Under the pieces are notes generated by a model. It did not search any database. It worked only from the letters and a program-made list of their open reading frames with translations, and had not been told where the DNA came from. The translations under genes and the position numbers were made by a program. Shown piece after piece: positions 32,033-41,181 of a stretch of DNA of 64,000 nt (position 1 is the stretch's first letter; each line of letters begins with the position of its first letter). Source of the stretch: Deltaproteobacteria bacterium (GTDB lineage Bacteria; Myxococcota_A; Polyangia; Polyangiales; Ga0077539); assembly GCA_016704445.1 (NCBI GenBank), contig JADJAE010000029.1, forward strand, positions 52,487-116,486. The letters run 5' to 3'.

Positions 32033-33997
32033 TCAGCGTCGAGAGAGCACCACCACGCTCCACGGCCCGAGCGCGATGGGCCTCGTGAAGCCAAGGCCGT
32101 CGTAGGGCTGCGCGAGGGCGGTGACCGTGCCCGCGGCGCGCCCCCGGAAGTCCTCGGACCAGCGGGGGTCGTCGCTGTCGATGCGGACGTTCCAGGTGCC
32201 GCCCGCGGGGAGGCCGACGTCGTAGCGGGCGTAGGCGCGGTTGCGGAGGTTGGCGATCACCACCACGTCGTCGCCCCCACGGTCCCAGCGGCGCACGGCG
32301 ATGACCTTGTTGGCCTCGTGGAAATGGATCACCGACACGTTGGCCCCGAGCAGCCCCGGGGTGGCGCCGTCGAGGTTGCGCCTCGCCCGGATGAGCTCGC
32401 GGTAGAAGGCCCGCACCCTGGAGAAGCCCGCCTCGCGAGACCAGTCGAGGGGCGCGGGGGCGCTGGCGAAGGTCCCTCGCTCCAGGTGCTCCTGCCCCAT
32501 GAAGAGCATCGGCACGCCCGGCACCGTGAGGCTCAGCGCCGCGCCCAGCATGGAGCGCTTGCGGGCCGCGAAGCTCCCCGGGTCGGCGCCGTCGATGCGC
32601 TGCGGGAGGCGGGCTCCGCCGTTGCCCACGGTGTCGTGGTTCTCAGTGCCGATCACCCGCTGGAAGGGGTCGTTGTTGTAGCGGCCGAGCATCGCGGCGC
32701 GCACGGCGGCGAGGCTGCGCGCGTCGTCGCTCGACACCGCCAGCGCGTTGGAGACGTCGTAGACGAAGCCGTCCCACTGCGAGTCGAAGCCGAGGCCCGC
32801 GGGTGGGCTCTGGGTGATGCCTCCCCAGCCCTTGAGGTCTTCGGCGATGAGCAGGGCGCCGGGGCGCAGCCGACGGGAGAGGGCGTTGGCGCGCAGCAGC
32901 AGGTCGCGCCCTCCAGGCACCTCTCCCATCCCATCGATCGCCCGGATGTTGGAGACCGAGTCCCAGCGAAAGCCGTCGACGCGGTACTCGTCCAGCCAGG
33001 TTGCGACGCCGTCGAGGAGGAGGCTCGCCACCTCCGAGCGGGTGAAGTCGGGCCTCGGCCCCCACGGGGTGTTGCGATATCGGCCATCGCTGAAGAAATA
33101 GACCCCGGGGCCCCCGTCGGGGCAGTCGCCGTCGAAGCAGCGCATCGGGGCCCTGGCCCAGCCGTCGTAGTGGTTGTAGACGACGTCGAGGAGCACCGCG
33201 ATGCCGCGCGCGTGGGCCTCGTCGACCAGCCGGCGCAGCTCGTCGGGGGGGCCGTACGCGGCGTTGGCGGCGAGCCAGAGCTTGGGGTTGTAGCCCCACG
33301 CGGCGCCGCCGAACTCGTTGACCGGCATGAGCTCGATGACGTTGACGCCGAGGTCGGCGAGGGCGTCGAGGCGAGCGGTGACGTCGGCGAAGGTCCCGTG
33401 GCGGGACCCTGGCTGCGGAGCGAAGGAGCCGACGTGGAGCTCGTAGATCACCGCCTCGCGCCGCGCAGGCGGGGTGAAGCGGGCCGTGCGCCAGCGGTAG
33501 GTGCCCGGGTCGAGCACCACCGCCCCGCCGTCGGACGTGGCGCGCGCCCTCGGATCGACGCGGCTGAGCGTCTGGTCCCCGCGTCGCAGCACGAAGCGGT
33601 AGCCCTGCCCCGCGCGGGCCCCGGCCACCCGCGCCGCGAAGACCCCGCCGTCCTCGGAGAGCAGCTCGTGGTCGCCGAAGTCGCCGCTGACCTGCGCGCT
33701 CATCGCGCCTGGCGCCCAGACGCGGAAGGTCACGCCTCCGTCGTCGACGGTGGCGCCGAAGGGCCGAGCGGGGCTCTCCACGTCGAGGGAAGGCACGTCG
33801 GCCACGTCGACGGCGATCGCATCGAGGGCGACCGCGTCGGGAGCATCGGCGGCGGGCTCCTCGAGGGGCGCATCGTCGAGGGGGAGGGGGAGGTCGACGG
33901 AGGCGTCGAGGAGGCGCGCGTTGTCCGAGCACGCGGAGAGGAGCGCGACGATCAGGGTGGTCAGCAGCGGGCGCACGGCGGTCGCACGGTATCGCAA
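32033..33997 (-). CDS. Glycoside hydrolase family 13 lipoprotein (TreZ/branching-enzyme-like)
   Basis: 654 aa. The signal peptide ends in lipobox LLSAC, then a disordered Asp/Ala-rich stretch (about 28-75). An N-terminal CBM48/E-set domain (about 80-165, VTFRVWAPGAMSAQVSGDF) is followed by the GH13 barrel: DVVYNHYDG (region I), VDGFRWDSV with nucleophile Asp (region II), LLIAEDLKGW with acid/base Glu (region III) and GTENHDTVGN (region IV), then a C-terminal beta domain. The layout matches malto-oligosyltrehalose trehalohydrolase and branching enzymes, but surface lipid-anchoring suggests digestion of external alpha-glucan. It follows the aldehyde dehydrogenase gene by 37 bp. Confidence 0.9.
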   Translation of the reverse strand: MRYRATAVRPLLTTLIVALLSACSDNARLLDASVDLPLPLDDAPLEEPAADAPDAVALDAIAVDVADVPSLDVESPARPFGATVDDGGVTFRVWAPGAMSAQVSGDFGDHELLSEDGGVFAARVAGARAGQGYRFVLRRGDQTLSRVDPRARATSDGGAVVLDPGTYRWRTARFTPPARREAVIYELHVGSFAPQPGSRHGTFADVTARLDALADLGVNVIELMPVNEFGGAAWGYNPKLWLAANAAYGPPDELRRLVDEAHARGIAVLLDVVYNHYDGWARAPMRCFDGDCPDGGPGVYFFSDGRYRNTPWGPRPDFTRSEVASLLLDGVATWLDEYRVDGFRWDSVSNIRAIDGMGEVPGGRDLLLRANALSRRLRPGALLIAEDLKGWGGITQSPPAGLGFDSQWDGFVYDVSNALAVSSDDARSLAAVRAAMLGRYNNDPFQRVIGTENHDTVGNGGARLPQRIDGADPGSFAARKRSMLGAALSLTVPGVPMLFMGQEHLERGTFASAPAPLDWSREAGFSRVRAFYRELIRARRNLDGATPGLLGANVSVIHFHEANKVIAVRRWDRGGDDVVVIANLRNRAYARYDVGLPAGGTWNVRIDSDDPRWSEDFRGRAAGTVTALAQPYDGLGFTRPIALGPWSVVVLSRR

Positions 33998-34034
33998 GGC
34001 GAGTGCGACCGCGCGGAGGGCGGTGAGAGGGGTG

Positions 34035-35585
34035 TCAGGTCACCGGGTAGCGGGAGTACTGCTCGAAGTTTCCATAGAGCTCATCGGGGCCGCCGTGCCT
34101 GGGGTGCGTGACCGCGGCCACGAGCAGGTCGCCCCCGACGAAGGCGCCTCGCCAGCTCGCGCCTCGCCCTCCGAAGACCTCCTCGCGGTCGCCGCGGGAG
34201 CGTGGCTTGTTGATGCCCACCTTGAAGGCGCGGATCTCGTCGCGGATGCGCGCGGCGAAGCCCAGGTCGTCGGTGGCGATGGAGGCAACGAGGGCGCCGT
34301 TGGAGACGTTCATCTCGGCCAGCCATTGGGTCTCGGTGTCGACGAGCACGATGGAGTCGAGCGGACCGAAGGGCTCCCGGTGCCGCAGCTCCCACGACGC
34401 GGGCGGCTCGAGCACGCAGGCCGGAGGAACATATCCCGAGGTGTCCTGCCCCGGGAGAAAGCGGCCGTGCTCCAGCAGTCGACGCGCGACCGGTGCGCCG
34501 CCGGAGCCCACTGCCGAGGCGAAGAGCTCGCCCATCTCCACGGCCTTCGAGGCGCTGATCACGGGCCCGAAGTCGAGCTCGGGGAAGTCGTCGTCGGGGC
34601 GCTCCACGGCGAGCGGGTGCCCGAAGCGCACTCGCCCGACCACGCCCAGGTACATCTCCAGAAACTCCGGCAGCAGCCGCCGCTGGACCACGTAGCGCGG
34701 GTACGCGGTGCACCGCTGCTTGCCGTATTCGAAGCCCTTCTTGAGGTGCGCTCCGAGCTCTGCCCAGTTGGAGAAGTCCCAGACGCCCCAGGCGTTGAGC
34801 CCCTCTTCTTCGAGCATGTAGCGTCGGCCGGTGTCGGCGAGGTCGAGCGCGACGCGGCGGCCGTTGGCCCGCCCTCCGACGAAGGCGAGCGCGCCGAGCC
34901 CCGGGCCCCGCACCAGCGTCGAGCCGATGCGGGCGCCGACGCCCGAGACCAGCGTGACGGGCAGCCCCGCGCGGTGGAGCATCGCGTGCGCGAGCGTGAG
35001 GCAGTGGAAGCCTCCCTGGCTCGGCGTCTTGGACACCACGGCGTTGCCCGCGAGGAGCTGCACCAGCTCGGCGTGGACGAGCACGCTCATGGGGTAGTTC
35101 CAGCTCGCGATGTTGCTGACGGGGCCCGGGAGCGGCGCTCGTCCCTGGAGCTGTCGCTCGATCTCGCCGAGGTACCAGCGCACCCCGTCGAGGGCGCGGT
35201 CGACGTCGGCGCAGGCGAGGCGCCACGGCTTGCCGATCTCCCACACCAGCAGGAGCGCCAGCAGCTCTCGCTGCCCGGCCAGCAGCTCCACCGCCTTCGC
35301 GACGCGGGCCCGGCGCTCGTCGAGGCTGACCCGGCCCCACTCCCGGTGGGCGGCCGTCGCGGCGGCGATCGCGCGCTGCGCCTCCGGCTCGTCGATGAGC
35401 GGGGGGCCTGCGATCTGCGATCCGTCGATGGAGAGCTGATGCGGCGCGACCTCGCCGCTGGCGACCCACTGCCCGGCCACCAGGTTGCGTGACCGGTCGA
35501 CGTCGAAGGCCTCGGGCGCCACCGCGCGACAGCGCGCCCAGACGTCGTTCCATGATGTGCCGGCCTTGAGCGTATAGGTCGCCAT
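34035..35585 (-). CDS. Aldehyde dehydrogenase family protein
   Basis: 516 aa NAD(P)-dependent dehydrogenase fold. The N-terminal half shows NIASWNYPMSVLVHAELVQLLAGNAVVSKTP (coenzyme-binding region, about 150-185), and the catalytic Cys lies in KQRCTAYPRYVVQ (about 292). The general-base region reads YMLEEEGLNAWG instead of the common ELGGK, so activity or substrate may be unusual. C-terminal EPFGPLDSIVLVDTE and NKPRSRGDREEVFGGRGASWRG are family-typical. It has GGAAGGAGA before the ATG and no sigma-54 element. The substrate is unknown. Confidence 0.88.
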   Translation of the reverse strand: MATYTLKAGTSWNDVWARCRAVAPEAFDVDRSRNLVAGQWVASGEVAPHQLSIDGSQIAGPPLIDEPEAQRAIAAATAAHREWGRVSLDERRARVAKAVELLAGQRELLALLLVWEIGKPWRLACADVDRALDGVRWYLGEIERQLQGRAPLPGPVSNIASWNYPMSVLVHAELVQLLAGNAVVSKTPSQGGFHCLTLAHAMLHRAGLPVTLVSGVGARIGSTLVRGPGLGALAFVGGRANGRRVALDLADTGRRYMLEEEGLNAWGVWDFSNWAELGAHLKKGFEYGKQRCTAYPRYVVQRRLLPEFLEMYLGVVGRVRFGHPLAVERPDDDFPELDFGPVISASKAVEMGELFASAVGSGGAPVARRLLEHGRFLPGQDTSGYVPPACVLEPPASWELRHREPFGPLDSIVLVDTETQWLAEMNVSNGALVASIATDDLGFAARIRDEIRAFKVGINKPRSRGDREEVFGGRGASWRGAFVGGDLLVAAVTHPRHGGPDELYGNFEQYSRYPVT

Positions 35586-35770
35586 GTCGTCTCCTTCCGA
35601 GAGGGGGCCGACGACCCCCTCAGGCCGCGACCGACGAAGGGCTGCTTTGAGGTCGTCGCCCGACTCGTCAACCCGGGGGCCGCGCAGTGATTCTTGTTGA
35701 CCAGGAGTGAGCCTGGATCTCTCGTCCTATCGGGCAGGTCTTTGATGACTGCGGAAAGACGAAGGTCCTG

Positions 35771-36118
35771 GTGAGTCGATGGTTGCCGCGCGCTCTGCTG
35801 AAGCTGTCGTCGTGCGTCGCGCTCACCGTCGCGTGCAGCGAGCCAGACGCATCCCGTCCGCGTCCACCTCCGGCGCCTGCGTGCGCCCGGCACGACGCTT
35901 CGGTCCCGACCCCGACGCCCAACCCCTTCATGGTGGTGCGCGTCGACCCCGGGGCTCCCGCGCCGCTCCAGCTCGCGGTGCAGGCCTGCGCCGGCCTGCG
36001 CAATCGCGCGGTGGGCGGATCGGTGTACGTCGAGTCGGACTCCCACGACGTCGCGTGGCTGACCGAGCTCAGCATCGTCCCGAGCGCCACCGTCGGCCCG
36101 GAGGAGTTCCTGAGGCTA
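35771..36118 (+). pseudogene. Lipoprotein gene, 3'-truncated by an IS remnant
   Basis: GTG 35771 starts a signal peptide with lipobox LTVAC, then a Pro-rich linker and about 60 residues of folded-looking protein (MVVRVDPGAPAPLQLAVQAC, GSVYVESDSHDVAWLTEL). The frame runs straight into the left inverted repeat of the IS4-type remnant at 36119 and has no continuation on the other side. Family not recognised. It marks the left end of the decayed region. Confidence 0.7.
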
Positions 36119-36990
36119 AGGGATCCCCTCATATTTCGCTTCAATTCTCGGTGTAGTAGGAGCGGGCATGGCGTCGCCCTTCACTGCCCTCAAGCCCCAT
36201 CGCTCTCGTCCAGAGGGCTCGACCCCGCCTCGGTCCACCAGTTCGTCGAGGACCTGCTGGGCGAGGACCTCCACGCCAAGCGCGTGCTGTCGCTGGCCAA
36301 TGGCGTGGTGGGCGTGCTGCACGGAGCCACCCTCGCGATCCACGCGATCGGCCAGGGACTCCGCGACGGCCACGGGGCCACCGCCAGCGCGGTCAAGCAG
36401 ATCGATCGCATGCTGAGCAACCTGGGGATCGACATCGAGGTCGCTGGCGCCGCGGTGGGTGTCGTTCGTGATCGCCGAACGCGACGAGATCGTCGTGGCG
36501 CTCGACTGGACGGACTTCGACGACGACGACCAGACCACGCTCGTCCTCAACGTCATCACGAATCACGGCCGGGCGACGCCACTCCTGTGGAAGACCGTCC
36601 CCAAGAAGGGCCTCAAGACCAGGCGCAACGGCTACGAAGACGAGTTGCTCCTCCGGCTCCGGGAGGCGGTGCCCGTCGAGGTGGGCCTGTCGGCCACGCA
36701 CATCGGGGATCCCGCGCGGCGCGATCGGTTGCTGCTGCTCGTGGCCTTCGCCGAGGCGCTGTTGACGCTGCTGGGCGCGGCCTCCGAGTCGTTGGGCTTC
36801 GATCGCATGCTCAAGGTGAACACCACCAAGAAGCGGACGCACTCGCTCTTTCGGCAGGGCTCGTTCTGGTACCAAGCCATCCCGACGATGCGCGAGGATC
36901 GCCTGCGAGACCTGATGACCGCATTCGAAAACACCGTCGCTCAACACGCGGTCTTCCGCGGGATCTTCGGTGCAATATGAGGGGATCCCT
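36119..36990. mobile_element. 872-bp IS4-type insertion remnant with perfect 17-bp inverted repeats
   Basis: The ends are exact inverted copies: AGGGATCCCCTCATATT at 36119-36135 and its reverse complement at 36974-36990. Between them lies a transposase reading frame with a large internal deletion. I see no target-site duplication: flanks are ...TGAGGCTA and CAGGGTTCC.... The genes on the two sides are unrelated and both truncated, so sequence was lost at this element, either by recombination between two copies or by a deletion next to it. Confidence 0.85.
36168..36980 (+). pseudogene. IS4-family transposase, internally deleted and frameshifted
   Basis: The N-terminal part reads VHQFVEDLLGEDLHAKRVLSLANGVVGVLHGA and VKQIDRMLSNLGIDIEV in one frame; then SFVIAERDEIVVALDWTDFDDDDQ (first catalytic Asp) and, after a jump, THIGDPARRDRLLLLVAFAEALLTLLGAASESLG and KKRTHSLFRQGSFWY in another. 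These are successive parts of IS4-type DDE transposases; the middle with the second Asp and the Glu is missing. Two frame changes occur near 36210 and 36450. It cannot be active, but its ends could still be mobilised by a related full-length element. Confidence 0.85.
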
Positions 36991-37912
36991 CAGGGTTCCG
37001 CATCCAGATCGTATGCGAGAGCGCGCGCATTGGCAGACGGATGTCGAGGTAAGAGACTGGATTCTCCCCCGCGTTCTCGAACTCACTTACACCGCCTGGG
37101 ACCTTGAGACCTTCGCCCATGATGTCGGTTACGATGGATCGCCCTTCCGATGGGATCCAGCGCGTCGCGCACTCCTTCGTGCAGAGCTTGATGCAGCCTT
37201 CTTCCACCTGTACGCGATCTCCCGCGACGACGCGGACTATATCCTCGACACATTCCCCATCGTTCGGAAGAACGACGAGAAGACCCACGGCGAGTACCGC
37301 ACGAAGCGCCTGATTCTCGAGATCTACGACTCGCTTGCTGAGGCCACGCGTGCTGGTCGCCCGTACGCCACTCGATTGGATCCGCCGCCGGCGGACCCGC
37401 GGGTGGCCCACCCACCGAAGTCCAACCTGCTAGCGCTCCCGGAGATGCCAGCCGTCATCCCAGCCTACAATGCACACGACGACGTGGCTCGTTGGATCTT
37501 GGCTGCGCTGGCTGCGAGCGGTGGCGGAATGCGTCGAACGGACCTGGCCTGCGCGCTCTCTCTTCGAAACGATCCCGAACTTCTCGTCCGACACGCTTCC
37601 GGTGAAGTCACTGCGGCGGCGCGTGCGTGGGCTGCACGGGTCAGCAGACGTTCGATGCCGACCGGAACGCTCTACACGTTGCTCAAGGAGTTCGAGTCAC
37701 GGGGCGCAGTCCGCTTTTTCGATCAGGGCGCTTCCGCCATGGTCGGCCTCGGTAGCGGGGCGCCCTCTCGCGAAGACCTCGATTCCTGGTCTCACTTCGA
37801 GGCCGTGCTAGCGCTCCGAGTGCTCGCAGGCCTACCGGCGTTCGACATTGCTGACCTTCAGGGTCGTGTCGCCGAGGCGGAGCGTGCGTTCATGTCGAGA
37901 GGTGTCGCGTGA
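36991..37912 (+). pseudogene. 3' end of a large Eco57I/DrmMI-type DNA methylase with fused C-terminal domain
   Basis: About 305 residues without a proper start. The segment RERAHWQTDVEVRDWILPRVLELTYTAWDLETFAHD...RWDPARRALLRAELDAAFFHLY...DYILDTFPIVRKNDEKTHGEYRTKRLILEIYD is, from memory, the C-terminal target-recognition end of roughly 1,300-1,500-aa N6-adenine methylases found in DISARM and related defence clusters. After LDPPPADPRVAHPPKSNL a further helical, winged-helix-like domain follows (about 150 residues, AHDDVARWILAALAASGGGMRRTDL). The methylase core is gone, replaced by the IS4-type remnant. The stop overlaps the next GTG (GTGA). Confidence 0.75.
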
Positions 37913-39905
37913 ATCTCCAACTTCGGTTGCCTGGCATCGATCCACCACGGCAGATCACGGCCTCTGCCGAGCGCCCTGTTCCCGCCTTCTGGATCCGGCG
38001 GATTCTCATCCTGCAGAGCTGTCTGCTAACGCTGAACACGTCGTTCGCGACGTCGTGTTGCGTCGAGGACTGAACATCATCTGGACCCCGCCGCATGCCC
38101 CGACCGGCGACAATGCGCTGTTCAAGAGCGGCATGACGGGCCACACCGCGGGCAAGAGTACCCTCTGCCGCTTCCTCCGATACGTCCTCGGTGAGCACGG
38201 CTTCGCGCCCGAGCGTGCCCGGAAGAGGATCCGGGCGAAGTTTCCAGACGGATGGGTGCTCGGCGAGGTGGTGCTGGGCGAGGTCGTCTGGGCCGTCGCG
38301 AGGCCCCTTGGGGTCGGCGCTCATCCATTCTGCGTGAAGGGTGGCCAGATCTCGGAGATCCTGGCGGAGACCGCGGAGCGTCTGGACTACCGGGTCTTCC
38401 TCGACGCGCTCGAGCGCACGACGGTGGAGCCGCTCCGGGCGCGAAACTACCCGTCGAACGACGAGCGCGTGGCATGGGAACACCTTCTCCCCTGGCTCTC
38501 GCGCGATCAGGAGTGTCGCTTTGCCGATTTTCTGCAGTGGCGCCACAGCACAAGCGAGACGGAGTCGCCTTCCTGAAGGCGGATGCGAGGAACTTCCTCG
38601 TGCGCTCGGTTCTCGGGTTGATCAGCGACGACGAGCGTGAAGAACAACTCCTGGTCGCGACTGGTCGCTCGGAAGAAGGAGGCCGGACGTCTCGCACCGC
38701 TCCTCGCGCACCAGGCAGCGACCGACCATCAGCGTGTGCAGCGCCTGTTGGAGGCCAGCTTCGACCCGCCGTCGAGCGGCCTCTTCGGGGCTCAGGCCTC
38801 CGACGAGCTTCGGCGCCAGAAGGCCGCCGTGGAGGCGCAGTTGACCGCCTTGAACTTGTCCGACCCGAAGTCCAATCTGAGGACGGCGGTGGAGCGGGCG
38901 ATCGAACTGGAGGCCAGTGCGCGCCACCAACTCCAGGACGCCGAGGGGCGATGGCAGATGGAGAGCGCAGCGCTTCAGCAGATCACCGCACCCGACAAGA
39001 GGCTGCCGTCGTTGCTCGCCGGGCTCGGCCCGAGCCGCGGTTACTGCAATGTTCCGATGGACCACGCTCGCAGGAGCGGGTGCCCAATCGCGTCCACGAA
39101 TCCTCTCGACCTCACCGCGCGTCGAAGCGAGGTCACCGCTGCGGCGGAGGTCGAACAGAGGCAAGGTCTGGTAGACGCGCTCCGGCTCGTGACCGAGGAG
39201 AAGCGCCAATTGCTGGTGGATGCGACGAAGGCGATCGCGCTGGCCCGTCGCGCGGAGGTCGAGGCCGCGAACAGTTTCGAGCAACAACGGGAGCCCCTCC
39301 TGGAGCGACGAGCGCGGCTCGTGCAGGCGGAGCGATTCGTGCGGGAGGCCGAAGAGGCCTGGACGAACGCGTCATGTCACGCACAGTCCGTCGATGCACT
39401 CGAGGCGGAGATCGAGGATTCGTACGTGAAGCAGGACCAGATCCGGCGCGCGTCGGACGCGGCGCTCGGGCGCCTCTCGTCAACCTACGACTACGTGGTC
39501 AGGGCGATTCTCGGTGACGAGGTGAGCGCGAGGATCGACGCCTCCGGGCGATCACTCTCCCTCGTCATCGAGCATCACGGTGAGCGCGAGAGCGCTGCGT
39601 TCGCAACGCTGAAGCTCCTGGCATTCGACCTCGCTTCGATGACGGAGAGCATCGAGGGGCGCGGGGCGTTCCCCCGATTCCTGCTGCACGATGGCCCCCG
39701 TGAGGCCGACCTTGCTCCAGAGATCTATGAGCGCCTGTTCCTCTACGCCCGGCAGCTGGAGGATTGCTTTTCAGGCGATCCATCCTTCCAGTACATCGTC
39801 ACAACGACGACCCGTCCTCCTGAGTCCCTGCTCGTTGAGCCGTGGTGTCGGTTGAAGCTCTCGGGTGTCCCCGCAGAGGAGCGGCTGCTGAGGTGCGACC
39901 TGTGA
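37909..39905 (+). pseudogene. SMC/RecN-like ATPase, frameshifted
   Basis: About 660 codons spread over three frames. GTG 37909 gives NLQLRLPGIDPPRQ; after a shift near 37990 the frame continues LRRGLNIIWTPP and Walker A GMTGHTAGKSTLCRFLRYVLGE; a second shift near 38545 leads to KRDGVAFLKADARNFLVRSVLGL and a third near 38660 returns to the long frame with coiled-coil-like sequence (SEVTAAAEVEQRQGLVDAL, VEAANSFEQQREPLLERRARL) and the closing ATPase half (FATLKLLAFDLASM, FLLHDGPREADL with Walker B-like Asp). The shifts near 38545 and 38660 compensate each other. It overlaps the methylase remnant by GTGA, so both belonged to one operon. Probable nuclease- or effector-associated defence ATPase. 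Confidence 0.75.
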
Positions 39906-39972
39906 GTATCGTTCTTGTTCGCACTCCCGCGATCCACGACGTGGGGGTTTTGCGATTGAGGTGGCTCACGCC

Positions 39973-41181
39973 ATGACGAAGAAGCCCACCCCGCGCCCGC
40001 GTCCCACGATGGCCGGCGCGCTTCCTCCCGCCAGCGCGCCCGACGGGACCCCGCCGGCGCTCGCACCGACCCCGAGCGGTTACGCCCAATGGCTCGGCGA
40101 GCTGAAGGACCGGATCCGCACCGCGCAGTTGCGCGCCTCGCTCGCCGTGAATCGCGAGCTCGTGTGCCTCTACTGGCAGATCGGCCGGGACATCCTGGTC
40201 CGGCAGACGCGGGAGGGCTGGGGGGCAAGGGTGATCGACCGCCTCGCCCACGACCTGCAGACGGCGTTCCCCGAGATGAAGGGTTTCTCGCCGCGCAACC
40301 TCAGCTACATGCGGTCCTTCGCCGAGGCCTGGCCCGACGCTGAAATCGTGCAGCAGGTTGCTGCACGATTGCCATGGTTTCACCTGTGCACGCTGCTCGA
40401 CAAGCTGCGCACGCAGGATGAGCGGGCGTGGTACCTCGCGAAGGCGGTGGAGCACGGGTGGTCCCGGAGCGTCCTGACCATGCAGATCGAGACGCGCGCC
40501 CTGGAGCGCTCGGGGCGCGCGATGACCAACTTCGAGGCGAGCCTCCCGCCGCTGCAGTCCGACCTCGCGCGGGAGTCGCTGAAGGATCCCTACCGTTTCG
40601 ACTTCCTCGGGCTGACGGAGGCGGCCCAGGAGCGCGATGTCGAGGATGCGCTGATGGCTCACATCACCCGGTTCCTCCTGGAGCTCGGGGCGGGCTTCGC
40701 GTTCGTCGGCAGGCAGGTGCACGTCGAGGTTGGCGACGAGGACTTCTACCTCGACCTGCTCTTCTATCACCTGAAGCTCCGCTGCTACGTGGTCGTCGAG
40801 CTCAAGGCCGGCGCCTTCAAGCCCGAGCACGCGGGCAAGCTCAACTTCTACCTCAGCGCCGTGGACTCGCTGATGAAGGCCGAGCACGACAACCCCACGA
40901 TCGGCATCCTGCTCTGCAAGACTCGCAACCGCGTGATCGCGGAGTACGCGCTGCGGGACGCGAACAAGCCCATCGGTGTGGCGGAGTACGAACTCGTCCA
41001 GGCGTTGCCCGAGCGTCTCGAGACGAGCCTTCCCAGCATCGAGCAGATCGAGCACGAGCTGGAGGTTCCTCCCGCGGTGACCGCGGCTCAGGGCGGACGT
41101 CGGGGCATCGACGACACGCCTGGCGCGGCGTCGGCTGAGCGGGCAACGAGTCCGGCGGTGACCCGGCGGAAGCGGCGTTGA
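39973..41181 (+). CDS. DUF1016 (YhcG-like) PDDEXK-type nuclease
   Basis: 402 aa, intact. The N-terminal DUF1016 helical domain (about 30-170) reads RTAQLRASLAVNRELVCLYWQIG, RLAHDLQTAFPEMKGFSPRNLSYMRSFAEAW and LPWFHLCTLLDKL. The C-terminal nuclease domain (about 220-350) has FAFVGRQVHVEVGDEDFYLDLLFYHLKLRCYVVVELKAGAF, containing the D...ExK catalytic triad. Such proteins occur in restriction and defence islands, often beside type I systems. ATG 39973 is preferred to the GTG four codons upstream. The last about 70 codons lie inside the long direct repeat. The HNH gene follows by 25 bp. Confidence 0.87.
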   Translation: MTKKPTPRPRPTMAGALPPASAPDGTPPALAPTPSGYAQWLGELKDRIRTAQLRASLAVNRELVCLYWQIGRDILVRQTREGWGARVIDRLAHDLQTAFPEMKGFSPRNLSYMRSFAEAWPDAEIVQQVAARLPWFHLCTLLDKLRTQDERAWYLAKAVEHGWSRSVLTMQIETRALERSGRAMTNFEASLPPLQSDLARESLKDPYRFDFLGLTEAAQERDVEDALMAHITRFLLELGAGFAFVGRQVHVEVGDEDFYLDLLFYHLKLRCYVVVELKAGAFKPEHAGKLNFYLSAVDSLMKAEHDNPTIGILLCKTRNRVIAEYALRDANKPIGVAEYELVQALPERLETSLPSIEQIEHELEVPPAVTAAQGGRRGIDDTPGAASAERATSPAVTRRKRR

